Origin: Streptomyces violaceoruber
GTDB taxonomy: Bacteria > Actinomycetota > Actinomycetes > Streptomycetales > Streptomycetaceae
Assembly: GCF_033406955.1 (NCBI RefSeq)
Contig: NZ_CP137734.1
Location: forward strand, 2,790,001-2,854,000
Direction: 5' to 3'
DNA length: 64,000 nucleotides
The translations under genes and the position numbers were made by a program. Of the stretch, positions 1 to 12,243 are shown piece after piece (within the stretch, counting starts at the first letter, position 1; each line of letters begins with the position of its first letter). The notes beneath the pieces were generated by a model, which did not search any database, was not told the origin of the DNA, and saw only the letters and a list, made by a program, of their open reading frames with translations.

Positions 1-1737
<1,737 letters not shown>

Positions 1738-1759
1738 GATCTCCCCTTCGGCAGTCAAG

Positions 1760-1778
1760 TTGAGTTACATCGACTCAA
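1760..1778. promoter_or_regulatory. HAIR element (HspR operator) upstream of lon
   Basis: TTGAGT, 7 bases, ACTCAA: perfect 6-bp arms at the HAIR spacing (consensus CTTGAGT-N7-ACTCAAG; only the outermost bases differ). It sits 22-41 bases upstream of the lon ATG, where a bound repressor would block transcription. lon is a known HAIR/HspR regulon member in Streptomyces, so direct heat-shock control is expected. Confidence 0.85.
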
Positions 1779-1811
1779 TGAAAGGGAGCCCGGGATTGTT
1801 CCCCAAGCCCT

Positions 1812-1825
1812 GTTCGCTGTGAGCG
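1812..1825. promoter_or_regulatory. ClgR-type box upstream of lon
   Basis: GTTCGC, 5 bases, GCG matches the ClgR operator described for Streptomyces clp and lon promoters. It lies within a wider inverted repeat TTCGCT-GTG-AGCGAT (1813-1827). It is about 75 bases upstream of the lon start, a plausible activator position. The assignment rests on motif match only. Confidence 0.65.
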
Positions 1826-1916
1826 ATCAAGTACCGGGGGGCATTTCCCGCCTCTCGGGACAGCACCGCCGTACCGGCCCGCATTCCTCCGCCGGAGCGG
1901 GTGCCAGGATGGGCCG

Positions 1917-2624
1917 ATGCCCCTCACTACCCACGACTCCCCCGAGGCCGCCGAGGCCCCCGAGGTGCTGGACCGCCGCGAGGGTCCGTACGGCGAGGTG
2001 GTCCTGCGCCGGCACGGGACGTTGCTCCAGATCATCGCGAACGGCTGCTTCCTGATGGACACCTCCGACGGGCGTTCGGAGCGGCGCCTGGTCGACGCGG
2101 CGGCCGACGCGCTGGCCGCCTCCGGCGGACGGACCGCTCCGCACCTGCTCATCGGCGGTCTCGGGGTCGGCTTCTCCCTCGCGCACGCGGCCGCCGACCC
2201 CCGCTGGGGCCGGATCGCGGTCGTCGAGCGCGAGGGCGCCATCATCGACTGGCACCGCGCCGGACCGCTGGCCGCGCTCTCCGCCGACGCGCTGGCCGAC
2301 CCGCGCGCGGAGATCGTCGAGGCGGACCTGGTCGCGTACGTCAATGAGACATCCGACACGTACGACGCCCTGTGCCTGGACATCGACAACGGCCCCGGCT
2401 GGACCGTCACCGAGGGCAACGACGGGCTGTACGCGCCGTCCGGACTGGCGGGCTGCGCACGGCTGTTGAGGCCCGGCGGGGTGCTCGCCGTATGGTCCGC
2501 GCAGCCCTCTCCGGAATTCGAAGAAACCTTGCGTAATGCCGGTTTCCAACAGGTGCGTACCGAAGAGATCCCCGTTGCCCGGGGCGTTCCGGACGTCGTG
2601 CACATCGGCGTCGGGCCTGGATAG
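1917..2624 (+). CDS. Spermidine-synthase-like SAM-binding protein
   Basis: 235 residues with a Rossmann methyltransferase/spermidine-synthase fold. Visible are LLIGGLGVGFSL (SAM/dcSAM-binding glycine loop, about residue 78), the acidic strand end VVERE, the LCLDIDNGPG motif (about residue 150) and a C-terminal RPGGVLAVWSA strand. A full spermidine synthase usually has a longer N-terminal beta domain, so the substrate may not be a polyamine. It starts with ATG, is divergent from lon, and is followed after 113 bases by a two-component pair. The fold is clear and the reaction unknown. Confidence 0.75.
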   Translation: MPLTTHDSPEAAEAPEVLDRREGPYGEVVLRRHGTLLQIIANGCFLMDTSDGRSERRLVDAAADALAASGGRTAPHLLIGGLGVGFSLAHAAADPRWGRIAVVEREGAIIDWHRAGPLAALSADALADPRAEIVEADLVAYVNETSDTYDALCLDIDNGPGWTVTEGNDGLYAPSGLAGCARLLRPGGVLAVWSAQPSPEFEETLRNAGFQQVRTEEIPVARGVPDVVHIGVGPG

Positions 2625-2737
2625 CAAAGGCGCGGTGACTCCCCGTACGCTGCTGCCCTGACGCGGATCATTCAAGCGTCAAGCGCAGTCATGGGATCAC
2701 CCCACGGATTCCGGAAAGCACACCTCAGGGGCGGGCG

Positions 2738-3472
2738 ATGGAGCAGACACAGACCTCCCACAACGGCACGGCCACCCAGGGCGCCCAGCGCCGGGTGCTG
2801 GTGGTCGAGGACGATCAGACGATCGTGGACGCCATCGCGACCCGTCTGCGCGCCGAGGGATTCCTGGTGCAAACGGCGGGCGACGGTCCGTCCGCCGTCG
2901 ACACGGCCGAGGCTTGGCAGCCCGACCTGCTGATCCTCGACATCATGCTGCCCGGCTTCGACGGCCTGGAGGTCTGCCGGCGCGTGCAGGCCCAGCGGCC
3001 GGTGCCGGTGCTGATGCTCACCGCGCGCGACGACGAGACGGACATGCTGGTCGGCCTCGGCGTGGGCGCCGACGACTACATGACCAAGCCGTTCTCGATG
3101 CGCGAGCTGGCCGCCCGCGTGCACGTGCTGCTGCGGCGGGTGGAGCGGGCCGTGGTGGCCGCCTCCACGCCGCGCAGCGGCATCCTGCGCCTGGGCGAGC
3201 TGGAGATCGACCACGCGCAGCGCCGGGTGCGGGTGCGCAGCGAGGACGTCCACCTCACGCCGACCGAGTTCGACCTGCTGGTCTGCCTGGCGAACACCCC
3301 GCGCGCGGTGCTCTCCCGCGAGCAGCTGCTCGCCGAGGTGTGGGACTGGGCGGACGCCTCCGGCACCCGGACCGTGGACAGCCACATCAAGGCGCTGCGC
3401 CGGAAGATCGGCGCCGAGCGCATCCGTACCGTGCACGGCGTGGGCTACGCCTTGGAGACGCCGACGCCATGA
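2738..3472 (+). CDS. OmpR/PhoB-family response regulator
   Basis: 244 residues. The receiver domain (about 15-130) has the acidic pair VVEDDQ, phospho-acceptor Asp68 in LILDIMLPG, the TARDDE Thr and KPFSM Lys. The winged-helix Trans_reg_C domain (about 150-240) contains LTPTEFDLLVCL and RTVDSHIKALRRKIG. The ATG at 2738 has AGGGGCGGG just upstream. Its stop overlaps the kinase start (ATGA), so regulator and kinase are translationally coupled. The regulon is not apparent from the sequence. Confidence 0.95.
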   Translation: MEQTQTSHNGTATQGAQRRVLVVEDDQTIVDAIATRLRAEGFLVQTAGDGPSAVDTAEAWQPDLLILDIMLPGFDGLEVCRRVQAQRPVPVLMLTARDDETDMLVGLGVGADDYMTKPFSMRELAARVHVLLRRVERAVVAASTPRSGILRLGELEIDHAQRRVRVRSEDVHLTPTEFDLLVCLANTPRAVLSREQLLAEVWDWADASGTRTVDSHIKALRRKIGAERIRTVHGVGYALETPTP

Positions 3473-4596
3473 GCAGCAGAGGACGGGAAGCCGCACGGAG
3501 GAACCCCGGCCCTCGGACCACCGGGGAGCCCTGGGGCGGCGTGCGCCCGTTCTCGATCAAGACCAAGCTGGGCGCGCTGGTCGTCACGTCGGTGCTGATC
3601 ACCACCGGCCTGTCGGTGATAGCGGTGCACACCAAGACGGAGCTGCGGTTCATCACGGTCTTCTCGATGATCGCCACGCTGCTGATCACGCAGTTCGTGG
3701 CGCACTCGCTGACCGCCCCGCTGGACGAGATGAACGCGGTGGCCCGGTCCATCTCGCACGGCGACTACACCCGCCGGGTGCGCGAGAACCGCCGCGACGA
3801 GCTGGGCGACCTGGCCGTCACCATCAACCGCATGGCCGACGACCTGGAGGCCCAGGACCTCCAGCGCAAGGAGCTGGTGGCGAACGTCTCGCACGAGCTG
3901 CGCACCCCGATCGCGGGCCTGCGCGCGGTGCTGGAGAACATCGTCGACGGCGTCACCGAGGCCGACCCGGAGACCATGCGCACGGCGCTCGGGCAGACCG
4001 AGCGGCTCGGCCGGCTGGTGGAGACGCTGCTCGACCTCTCCCGCCTGGACAACGGCGTCATACCGCTGCGCAAGCGCCGCTTCGAGGTGTGGCCGTACCT
4101 GTCGGGCGTGCTGAAGGAGGCCAACATGGTCGCCTCCGCGCGCGCGGGCATCGCCTCGGGGTCCGGCAGCCACTCCCGCACCGACGTGCACCTGGCCCTG
4201 GACGTCTTCCCGCCGGAGCTGACCGCGCACGCCGACCCCGAGCGCATCCACCAGGTCGTCGCCAACCTGATCGACAACGCCGTCAAGCACAGCCCGCCGC
4301 ACGGCCGGGTGACGGTCCGGGCGCGGCGCGGCGAGCTGCCGGAATCGCTTGAGCTGGAGGTTCTCGACGAAGGGCCCGGCATCCCGCGCTCGGAGTGGCG
4401 CCGGGTGTTCGAGCGGTTCAACCGGGGTTCGGTGTCGCGGCCGCACGGTCCGGGCAGCGACGGGGGCACCGGCCTGGGCCTCGCGATCGCGCGCTGGGCG
4501 GTGGATCTGCACGGCGGCCGGATCGGGGTGGCCGAATCCGAGCGGGGCTGCCGCATCCTCATCACTCTTCCGGGCCTGCCGTCGACGTCCGGTTGA
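3469..4596 (+). CDS. HAMP sensor histidine kinase, partner of upstream regulator
   Basis: 375 residues. Two transmembrane helices (about 34-53 and 60-78) are joined by only about seven residues, so there is no extracytoplasmic sensor domain. HAMP follows (about 79-130), then HisKA with phospho-His142 in VSHELRTP, and HATPase_c with an N-box [15 protein letters not shown] and a GTGLGLAIA lid. The layout fits intramembrane-sensing kinases that read membrane state or a partner protein. It is coupled to the response regulator by a 4-base overlap. About 280 bases separate it from the next gene. Confidence 0.95.
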   Translation: MSSRGREAARRNPGPRTTGEPWGGVRPFSIKTKLGALVVTSVLITTGLSVIAVHTKTELRFITVFSMIATLLITQFVAHSLTAPLDEMNAVARSISHGDYTRRVRENRRDELGDLAVTINRMADDLEAQDLQRKELVANVSHELRTPIAGLRAVLENIVDGVTEADPETMRTALGQTERLGRLVETLLDLSRLDNGVIPLRKRRFEVWPYLSGVLKEANMVASARAGIASGSGSHSRTDVHLALDVFPPELTAHADPERIHQVVANLIDNAVKHSPPHGRVTVRARRGELPESLELEVLDEGPGIPRSEWRRVFERFNRGSVSRPHGPGSDGGTGLGLAIARWAVDLHGGRIGVAESERGCRILITLPGLPSTSG

Positions 4597-4879
4597 CGTA
4601 GGGTTCGAAGCGGAGCGTCAAGATCCACTGCGTCCGCGCTGGCAGACACGTGTGATCAGGCACGGCCCCGCGTTTTCGAGGCGCCGGGTCACGGTCTCCC
4701 GATCCCTCACGCGGCAGAACCTCGGTTGTTTCCCGCCATTTCCAGCGCCGAAACGCGGTCTGCAATGTGACTTACGCGACGATGAACGGGCCCGGTCTGA
4801 CCTTCCGGGGTCGGTAGGCGTAGCCTTGATTCCCGCTGTCCACCATCTTGTGAAGAAGCGGAAGAGGGCGGTTCTCGCC

Positions 4880-7800
4880 GTGTCGCCACAGTCCCCCAGT
4901 AACTCGAGCATCTCGACCGACACCGACCAAGCGGGCACCGCGGGAAAGAACCCCGCGGCCGCGTTCGGTGCCAATGAGTGGCTCGTCGACGAGATCTATC
5001 AGCAGTACCTCCAGGACCCGAACTCCGTGGACCGAGCCTGGTGGGACTTCTTCGCCGACTACAAGCCCGGAGCGGCGGCGACCCCGACCGCCGCCGGCAC
5101 CGTGCCCACGGACGCCGGCAGCACGCCACCGGCCGCCCCCGCCCCGCGGGCGCAGGCCCCGGCGCAGCCGCAGGCCGCCGCCCCGGCGCCCGCCCCCGCG
5201 AAGCCCGCCGCCGCCGCCCCCGCGGCTCCGGCCGCTCCGGCCACCAAGCCCGCCGCCGCGCCGGCCAAGCCGGCCGCCAAGCCTCAGGCGAAGGCCGCCG
5301 CGCCCGCCAAGGACGCCGGCGCCGCCCCCGAGGGCCCCGAGCTGGTGACCCTGCGCGGCCCGGCCGCCGCGGTCGCGAAGAACATGAACGCCTCGCTGGA
5401 GCTGCCCACGGCCACGTCCGTGCGCGCGGTCCCGGTGAAGCTGCTGTTCGACAACCGCATCGTCATCAACAACCACCTCAAGCGCGCCCGGGGCGGGAAG
5501 ATCTCCTTCACGCACCTGATCGGCTACGCGATGGTGCAGGCCATCAAGGCCATGCCGACGATGAACCACTCGTTCGGCGAGAAGGACGGCAAGCCGACCC
5601 TGGTCAAGCCGGCCCACATCAACCTCGGCCTCGCCATCGACCTGGTCAAGCCCAACGGCGACCGCCAGCTGGTCGTCGCGGCGATCAAGAAGGCCGAGAC
5701 GCTGAACTTCTTCGAGTTCTGGCAGGCCTACGAGGACATCGTCCGTCGCGCCCGCGACAACAAGCTGACGATGGACGACTTCACCGGCGTCACGGTCTCC
5801 CTGACCAACCCCGGCGGCCTCGGCACCGTCCACTCCGTGCCGCGCCTGATGCCCGGCCAGTCGGTCATCCTGGGCGTCGGCTCCATGGACTACCCGGCGG
5901 AGTTCCAGGGCACCAGCCAGGACACCCTGAACAAGCTCGGCATCTCGAAGGTCATGACGCTCACGTCGACCTACGACCACCGGGTCATCCAGGGCGCCGC
6001 CTCCGGCGAGTTCCTGCGCCAGGTCGCCAACCTGCTGCTGGGCGAGAACGGCTTCTACGACGACATCTTCAAGGCGCTGCGCATCCCCTACGAGCCGGTC
6101 CGCTGGCTCAAGGACATCGACGCCTCGCACGACGACGACGTCACCAAGGCCGCCCGCGTCTTCGAGCTGATCCACTCCTACCGGGTGCGCGGCCACGTCA
6201 TGGCCGACACCGACCCGCTGGAGTACCAGCAGCGCAAGCACCCCGACCTGGACATCACCGAGCACGGGCTCACCCTGTGGGACCTGGAGCGCGAGTTCGC
6301 GGTCGGCGGCTTCGCCGGCAAGTCCCTGATGAAGCTGCGCGACATCCTCGGCGTGCTGCGCGACTCGTACTGCCGCACCACCGGCGTCGAGTTCATGCAC
6401 ATCCAGGACCCGAAGCAGCGCAAGTGGATCCAGGACCGCATCGAGCGCTCGCACACCAAGCCGGAGCGCGAGGAGCAGCTGCGCATCCTGCGCCGGCTGA
6501 ACGCCGCCGAGGCGTTCGAGACCTTCCTCCAGACCAAGTACGTCGGCCAGAAGCGGTTCTCCCTGGAGGGCGGCGAGTCCGTCATCCCGCTGCTCGACGC
6601 GGTCATCGACTCGGCGGCCGAGTCCCGCCTGGACGAGGTCGTCATCGGCATGGCCCACCGCGGCCGGCTGAACGTGCTGGCCAACGTGGTCGGCAAGTCG
6701 TACGCGCAGATCTTCCGCGAGTTCGAGGGCAATCTCGACCCGAAGTCGATGCACGGCTCCGGCGACGTGAAGTACCACCTGGGCGCCGAGGGCACCTTCA
6801 CCGGTCTGGACGGCGAGCAGATCAAGGTCTCGCTGGTCGCCAACCCCTCGCACCTGGAGGCGGTGGACCCGGTCCTGGAGGGCGTCTCGCGCGCCAAGCA
6901 GGACATCATCAACAAGGGCGGCACGGACTTCACGGTCCTGCCGGTGGCGATCCACGGCGACGCGGCCTTCGCGGGCCAGGGCGTGGTGGCCGAGACCCTG
7001 AACATGTCGCAGCTGCGCGGCTACCGCACCGGCGGCACGGTCCACGTCGTCATCAACAACCAGGTCGGCTTCACCGCCGCCCCGGAGTCCTCGCGCTCCT
7101 CGATGTACGCCACCGACGTGGCCCGCATGATCGAGGCCCCGATCTTCCACGTGAACGGCGACGACCCCGAGGCCGTCGTCCGCGTTGCCCGGCTGGCCTT
7201 CGAGTTCCGCCAGGCGTTCAACAAGGACGTGGTGATCGACCTCATCTGCTACCGCCGCCGCGGTCACAACGAGACCGACAACCCGGCCTTCACCCAGCCG
7301 CTGATGTACGACCTGATCGACAAGAAGCGCTCGGTGCGCAAGCTGTACACCGAGTCCCTCATCGGTCGCGGCGACATCACCCTGGAAGAGGCCGAGCAGG
7401 CGCTCCAGGACTACCAGGGCCAGCTGGAGAAGGTCTTCACCGAGGTCCGCGAGGCCGTCTCGCAGCCGGCGTCGGCGGAGCCCTCGGAGCCGCAGGCGGA
7501 GTTCCCGGTCGCCGTGAACACCGCGATCACCGCCGAGACCGTCAAGCGCATCGCCGAGTCCCAGGTCAACATCCCCGACCACATCACCGTGCACCCGCGG
7601 CTGCTGCCGCAGTTGCAGCGCCGCGCGGCGATGGTCGAGGACGGCACGATCGACTGGGGCATGGGCGAGACCCTCGCCGTCGGCTCCCTCCTGCTGGACG
7701 GCGTGCCGGTCCGGCTGACCGGCCAGGACTCGCAGCGCGGCACCTTCGGCCAGCGCCACGCGGTCGTCATCGACCGTGAGACGGGCGACGAGTTCACCCC

Positions 7801-8698
7801 GCTGCTGTACCTGTCCGAGGACCAGGCCCGGTACAACGTCTACAACTCCCTCCTCTCCGAGTACGCGGTGATGGGCTTCGAGTACGGCTACTCGCTGGCC
7901 CGCCCGGACGCGCTGGTGATGTGGGAGGCGCAGTTCGGCGACTTCGTCAACGGCGCGCAGACGGTCGTGGACGAGTTCATCTCGTCGGCCGAGCAGAAGT
8001 GGAACCAGACCTCCGGCGTCACCCTGCTCCTGCCGCACGGCTACGAGGGCCAGGGCCCGGACCACTCCTCGGCCCGCCCGGAGCGCTTCCTCCAGCTGTG
8101 CGCGCAGAACAACATGACGGTCGCGATGCCGACCCTGCCGTCGAACTACTTCCACCTCCTGCGGTGGCAGGTGCACAACCCGCACCACAAGCCGCTGGTG
8201 GTCTTCACCCCGAAGTCGATGCTGCGCCTCAAGGCGGCGGCCTCGAAGGCGGAGGAGTTCACGACGGGCCAGTTCCGCCCGGTCATCGGCGACGACTCGG
8301 TCGACCCGGCCGCCGTCAAGAAGGTCGTCTTCACGGCCGGCAAGGTCTACTACGACCTCGACGCCGAGCGGAAGAAGCGCGGCCTGACGGACACGGCCAT
8401 CATCCGCATCGAGCGCCTGTACCCGCTGCCGGGTGCCGAGCTCCAGGCGGAGATCGCCAAGTACCCGAACGCCGAGAAGTACCTGTGGGCCCAGGAGGAG
8501 CCGGCGAACCAGGGCGCCTGGCCGTTCATCGCGCTCAACCTGATCGACCACCTGGACCTGGCGGTCGGCGCCGACGTCCCGCACGGCGAGCGCCTGCGCC
8601 GCATCTCGCGGCCGCACGGCTCGTCCCCGGCCGTCGGTTCCGCCAAGCGGCACCAGGCCGAGCAGGAGCAGCTGGTGCGTGAGGTGTTCGAGGCGTGA
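4880..8698 (+). CDS. kgd: Multifunctional 2-oxoglutarate dehydrogenase/decarboxylase (E1-E2 fusion)
   Basis: 1272 residues; TCA-cycle enzyme of the actinobacterial Kgd/SucA type. Order: short N-terminal E1 helix ([20 protein letters not shown]), a long Ala/Pro/Lys linker (about 60-150), an E2 acyltransferase-like domain ending in [11 protein letters not shown] with catalytic His367, then the E1 thiamine-diphosphate domains with [22 protein letters not shown] and [14 protein letters not shown]. There is no lipoyl domain at the N terminus, as in mycobacterial Kgd. GTG 4880 is chosen because homologues begin MSPQSPS at this point; in-frame sequence further upstream is not conserved-looking. It ends at a strong hairpin facing the opposite-strand island. 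Confidence 0.96.
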   Translation: MSPQSPSNSSISTDTDQAGTAGKNPAAAFGANEWLVDEIYQQYLQDPNSVDRAWWDFFADYKPGAAATPTAAGTVPTDAGSTPPAAPAPRAQAPAQPQAAAPAPAPAKPAAAAPAAPAAPATKPAAAPAKPAAKPQAKAAAPAKDAGAAPEGPELVTLRGPAAAVAKNMNASLELPTATSVRAVPVKLLFDNRIVINNHLKRARGGKISFTHLIGYAMVQAIKAMPTMNHSFGEKDGKPTLVKPAHINLGLAIDLVKPNGDRQLVVAAIKKAETLNFFEFWQAYEDIVRRARDNKLTMDDFTGVTVSLTNPGGLGTVHSVPRLMPGQSVILGVGSMDYPAEFQGTSQDTLNKLGISKVMTLTSTYDHRVIQGAASGEFLRQVANLLLGENGFYDDIFKALRIPYEPVRWLKDIDASHDDDVTKAARVFELIHSYRVRGHVMADTDPLEYQQRKHPDLDITEHGLTLWDLEREFAVGGFAGKSLMKLRDILGVLRDSYCRTTGVEFMHIQDPKQRKWIQDRIERSHTKPEREEQLRILRRLNAAEAFETFLQTKYVGQKRFSLEGGESVIPLLDAVIDSAAESRLDEVVIGMAHRGRLNVLANVVGKSYAQIFREFEGNLDPKSMHGSGDVKYHLGAEGTFTGLDGEQIKVSLVANPSHLEAVDPVLEGVSRAKQDIINKGGTDFTVLPVAIHGDAAFAGQGVVAETLNMSQLRGYRTGGTVHVVINNQVGFTAAPESSRSSMYATDVARMIEAPIFHVNGDDPEAVVRVARLAFEFRQAFNKDVVIDLICYRRRGHNETDNPAFTQPLMYDLIDKKRSVRKLYTESLIGRGDITLEEAEQALQDYQGQLEKVFTEVREAVSQPASAEPSEPQAEFPVAVNTAITAETVKRIAESQVNIPDHITVHPRLLPQLQRRAAMVEDGTIDWGMGETLAVGSLLLDGVPVRLTGQDSQRGTFGQRHAVVIDRETGDEFTPLLYLSEDQARYNVYNSLLSEYAVMGFEYGYSLARPDALVMWEAQFGDFVNGAQTVVDEFISSAEQKWNQTSGVTLLLPHGYEGQGPDHSSARPERFLQLCAQNNMTVAMPTLPSNYFHLLRWQVHNPHHKPLVVFTPKSMLRLKAAASKAEEFTTGQFRPVIGDDSVDPAAVKKVVFTAGKVYYDLDAERKKRGLTDTAIIRIERLYPLPGAELQAEIAKYPNAEKYLWAQEEPANQGAWPFIALNLIDHLDLAVGADVPHGERLRRISRPHGSSPAVGSAKRHQAEQEQLVREVFEA

Positions 8699-8730
8699 GC
8701 CTCTGACACCGACCACGGCCGCGCCGTGCA

Positions 8731-8764
8731 GGGCCCGGCTCCGGAACTCTCCGGGGCCGGGCCC
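8731..8764. terminator. Bidirectional hairpin terminator
   Basis: A 15-bp stem (one T-G wobble) with loop ACTC: GGGCCCGGCTCCGGA pairs with TCCGGGGCCGGGCCC. It lies 32 bases after the kgd stop and 32 bases after the stop of the convergent TPR gene, so it should insulate both. There is no T-run, as is usual in Streptomyces. Confidence 0.8.
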
Positions 8765-8796
8765 TTCGGCGTTCCCCGGCGCACGCGGGTGCCCGG

Positions 8797-11700
8797 TCAG
8801 GTGCGCTGGGGTTCGAAGTCCCAGAACGGAGCGCGCCGGGCACGGGCCGACAGGGTGCGCGGGTGCTGGGGGCCGAGGGCGGCGACCAGTCCCTCCAGGG
8901 CCTGACTCTGCACCGCGTCGGACTGCCCGCGCCGCCCCCGCACGCGCAGTTCGGCCGCGAGGGCCACCTCTGCGAAGAGCGTGAACGGATGGGTGGATCC
9001 GAGGACGCGCGCCGCCGTGCCGGCCGTGTCCCGGCTCAGGGTGAGGGCACGGTCCGCGTCTCCGGCGTCCCCGTGCAGGATCGCCGCGTTGAGCGCGCAG
9101 CCCAACGTCCAGGGGTGGTCGCGCCCCACGGCGGCGTCCATGTCGGCCAGCGCGGCGTCGGCGAGGGCAGGTGCCCGGTCGTGCTCGCCCGCCCGGTGCA
9201 GCAGCAGGGCGTGGTTGGCGCGGGCGCCCGCGGCGTAGGGGTGGCCGGCGGTGAGCGTCTCCTCGTAGCGGCCGACGACGCGCTCGCTCAGCGCCCGAGC
9301 CAGGTCGAGGTCGCCGTGCTCCCGGGCGAGGCAGCTCCGGCCGGCGAGGAGCATCAGCACCAGCGGGTCGCTGTCGCCGAGCACCCGCTCACCCAGCTCC
9401 AGCGCCTGGCCGACGTGGTGGGCCGCCTCGTCGGTGTCGCCCACGGCGTAGTGGCACAGCGCGAGGTTGTGCGCGGCAAGCAGGGTCTGCCGGTTGTGGG
9501 CGCCCAGCGTGTCGCGCACCAGCCCCCAGTTGGCGTCCTGCCTCGACAGGGCCTCCTCGTGGCGGCCGAGCAGCCGGAGGTCGACGGCGCACGCGGTCTC
9601 CGAACTCAGCGTCCACGGGTGCCGGTCCCCGAGCAGCCGACGGCGATCCCGGAGGGTGGGCAGGTCGACGCTCAGGGCGTCCTCGTAGCGGCCCAGCAGC
9701 CGCAGCGAGACGGCCACGTTGTTCCGTGCGTTCAGGGTGCGGGTGTCCTGGTCGCCGAGGAGTTCGCGGTACGTGCCGTGCACCCGCTGCGAGATCTCCA
9801 GCGCCTCCGCGTAGTGCCCGAGGCCGCGCAGGTCGGCGGCCAGTCCGCCGAGGGCCCGCAGCAGGTCGGGATCGCGTTCCCCGCGCTGCTCGCTCAGGTG
9901 CCGGACGGCCGCCCGCTCGATCTCCATCGTGCGGTGGAAGTCCCCGGCCGCGCGCAGCAGGTTGGCGTAGTGGTAGGTCAGTTCCCAGACGAGGGGGTGC
10001 TGGTCGCCGAGGAGCGAACGCCAGATCCGGGTGGCGTGGCCGCCGAGCCGGACGCCCGCTCCGTACTCGCCCGACAGGTACAGGTAGCGCAGGCAGTCGA
10101 GGACCAGTGTCTGCACGGCCTCGTCGGTGGTCGCGAGGACGTCGGCGTACTTGAGGTGCGGCACGATCTCGGCGTACCTGGGCCACTGTTCGGGGGCCGC
10201 GGGCCGGCCGCGGCCGGCCGCGGCCAGTGCCCGCCGTACGACGCCGACGAGTTCGCGCCGGATCTCTTCCGGCATGGCCTGGTGCGCCATCTGGTGGACG
10301 ACCCGGTGCACGTACAGGTTCTCGCGCTCCGGTTCCGCCGGGTCCGGTTCCACCCGGACGAGGGAGTGCCTCCGCAGGTGACCGAGGGCCCGGTCCCAGC
10401 GCCGGGGGTCGCTCAGCAGTCCGGCCACGGAGTCGGGCAGCCCGTCGTGCGGCATGCTCCGCACCAGGTGGACGGGGACGAGGCCCGGGGCGAAGAAGGT
10501 GCACAGCCGGAGCAGGACGACGGACTCCGGGGCGGTCTCGCGCAGTTCGGCCAGCAGGATCGACCAGGCCGTCCGGAAGGCCGGCGGGAAGTCCTCCGAC
10601 ACGTTCCGCGCCTCGCCGTCGGTGCCGTCGCCGTCCGCCAGCAGGGCCAGGTACTCGTCCACCGAACGGTCCGAGTCGTTCAGCCAGCCCACCGTCTGGG
10701 CGAGCAGCAGCGGCAGGTCGCCCAGGGCGTCGGCGAGCCGGTCGGCCTCGGCCGGTGTCGGACCGGGCGCGCGGCGGCGGATGAAGGCGATCGACTCGTC
10801 ACGGGTGTACACGGGGACTTCGAGCAGTCCGCTGCCGTAGCGGCCCCACTCCGGGTTCCGCGAGGAGACCAGGACGTGTCCCGGGCCCCTCGGCACCAGG
10901 TCCTCGATCTCCTCGGGCTCGTCGGCACCGTCCAGGACCAGCAGCCACCGGGAGCAGGGCTCGCCGCGGCGCAGCGCGTCCCGCACCGCGCGCAGCCGCT
11001 CCCCGTACTCCTGGCCGGTCCGCAGACCCAGTCTGGGGGCGAGTTCGGCCAGTTGGCGGCGGCAGTCGGCCCGCTCCTGGGCGTTGACCCACCAGACCAC
11101 GTCGTACTCGGGGCCGAGCCGGTGCGCGTACTCGGCGGCGAGCTGCGTCTTGCCCACTCCGGACATGCCGTGCAGCGTCAGCATCCCTTCGCCCGGCCGC
11201 GCACCGCTCAGCAGGTCGTGGATCTCGTCCAGCAGGGCCTCACGACCGGTGAAACGGGTGTTGCGACGCGGCACGGCGCCCCACACCCCCGGCGCGTCCG
11301 CCGGAAACCGGGGCCCGGTCCTGGCCTCGGCTTCCTCGGTGACCGGCTCGGACGGCAGGCCGAGCCGCTCCAGCAGGCGCCGCTCGGCCTCCTCGGCCCG
11401 CAGGCCGTGGAGTGCGGCGGGCGCCAGCAGGGAGACCTCCGACGGGAGCGTGGCCCCGGTGACCGACACGGCCGCGAACCGGGCCGGGTGAGGGGCGACG
11501 ACCTCACGCAGGACCGCGTTCCACTCCTCGTGCTGGTGCGTGCCGTCGCCGAAGTAGGGGGCGTTCAGGACGAGCAGGGCCCGCCCGGGCGCGAGGGTCA
11601 GGTCGCGCAGCAGGGCCGCCGGGGGGACATCTGCCGGGGAACCCCGGCGCAGCGGCACCACCCGCACCCCGCGCCGCTCCAGCCGGTCCCCGATCCAGGC

Positions 11701-12243
11701 CGCCCAGGCCCGGTCGGGACCGGCGAAGCTGATCGTGACCGTCCGCCGGTCCGGGTCGGGTCGCACGGTGGCCGGGGACGGGCGGGGCAGGGGCATCCGC
11801 GGGACGTTCTGCGGCGTCGGTCCGCCCGGGGCCCGTACCCCCGCGGCACCGGTGGCCGCGTGGATCTCGCAGCGCAGCTCCGCCTTGCGGACCGGCACGC
11901 CCCACTGGTTGCTGACGGTCAGCCACAGCGAAGCGGGGCCGAGGTCCGTGCCTGCGGAGACCCGGAACCGCGCGGGACCGTAGGTGCCGCCGAAGCGGTG
12001 CAGGACGACGTTCGGTTCGCCCAGGGCGGAGCAGTCCAGGTGCGGGGCGCCGTCCAGGGTGACGGTGAAGGTGAACTCCTCCTCGGGGTGGGGCCACTGG
12101 GCCGGTGTGCCGTCCGGAGAGGGTAGGGGGCCGCGCAGATCGACGGTGACGAGGTAGTCGCCCCCCGCCTCCGCCTGCCGGGGCCACGCGACGACGGGCT
12201 CGATCAGCAGCGGTTGCCCGGACGGCCGTCCGGCGGCGCTCAC
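8797..12243 (-). CDS. FxsT-like TIR/STAND-ATPase/TPR protein with extra N-terminal beta domain
   Basis: 1148 residues. Order: an N-terminal beta-rich segment of about 160 residues (LVTVDLRGP, VSNQWGVPVRKAELRCEI) that the paralogue at 17023-20046 lacks; a TIR-like domain (about 166-300); an NB-ARC/STAND ATPase with P-loop GMSGVGKTQ (Lys365) and LLVLDGADE Walker B; then about ten TPR repeats rich in LGDQDTRTLNARNN and DHPWTL motifs. The C terminus is WDFEPQRT. It matches the TPR protein of FxSxx-COOH systems and STAND sensors that oligomerise on ligand binding. GTG 12243 overlaps the CHAT gene stop (GTGA), so it is the last gene of a coupled five-gene operon. Confidence 0.9.
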   Translation of the reverse strand: MSAAGRPSGQPLLIEPVVAWPRQAEAGGDYLVTVDLRGPLPSPDGTPAQWPHPEEEFTFTVTLDGAPHLDCSALGEPNVVLHRFGGTYGPARFRVSAGTDLGPASLWLTVSNQWGVPVRKAELRCEIHAATGAAGVRAPGGPTPQNVPRMPLPRPSPATVRPDPDRRTVTISFAGPDRAWAAWIGDRLERRGVRVVPLRRGSPADVPPAALLRDLTLAPGRALLVLNAPYFGDGTHQHEEWNAVLREVVAPHPARFAAVSVTGATLPSEVSLLAPAALHGLRAEEAERRLLERLGLPSEPVTEEAEARTGPRFPADAPGVWGAVPRRNTRFTGREALLDEIHDLLSGARPGEGMLTLHGMSGVGKTQLAAEYAHRLGPEYDVVWWVNAQERADCRRQLAELAPRLGLRTGQEYGERLRAVRDALRRGEPCSRWLLVLDGADEPEEIEDLVPRGPGHVLVSSRNPEWGRYGSGLLEVPVYTRDESIAFIRRRAPGPTPAEADRLADALGDLPLLLAQTVGWLNDSDRSVDEYLALLADGDGTDGEARNVSEDFPPAFRTAWSILLAELRETAPESVVLLRLCTFFAPGLVPVHLVRSMPHDGLPDSVAGLLSDPRRWDRALGHLRRHSLVRVEPDPAEPERENLYVHRVVHQMAHQAMPEEIRRELVGVVRRALAAAGRGRPAAPEQWPRYAEIVPHLKYADVLATTDEAVQTLVLDCLRYLYLSGEYGAGVRLGGHATRIWRSLLGDQHPLVWELTYHYANLLRAAGDFHRTMEIERAAVRHLSEQRGERDPDLLRALGGLAADLRGLGHYAEALEISQRVHGTYRELLGDQDTRTLNARNNVAVSLRLLGRYEDALSVDLPTLRDRRRLLGDRHPWTLSSETACAVDLRLLGRHEEALSRQDANWGLVRDTLGAHNRQTLLAAHNLALCHYAVGDTDEAAHHVGQALELGERVLGDSDPLVLMLLAGRSCLAREHGDLDLARALSERVVGRYEETLTAGHPYAAGARANHALLLHRAGEHDRAPALADAALADMDAAVGRDHPWTLGCALNAAILHGDAGDADRALTLSRDTAGTAARVLGSTHPFTLFAEVALAAELRVRGRRGQSDAVQSQALEGLVAALGPQHPRTLSARARRAPFWDFEPQRT

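Noticed and set aside
4772..8716. 1314-residue minus-strand frame antisense to kgd
   Set aside because: Shadow of the high-GC codon pattern; composition is Leu/Val/Asp/Arg-repetitive with no motif.
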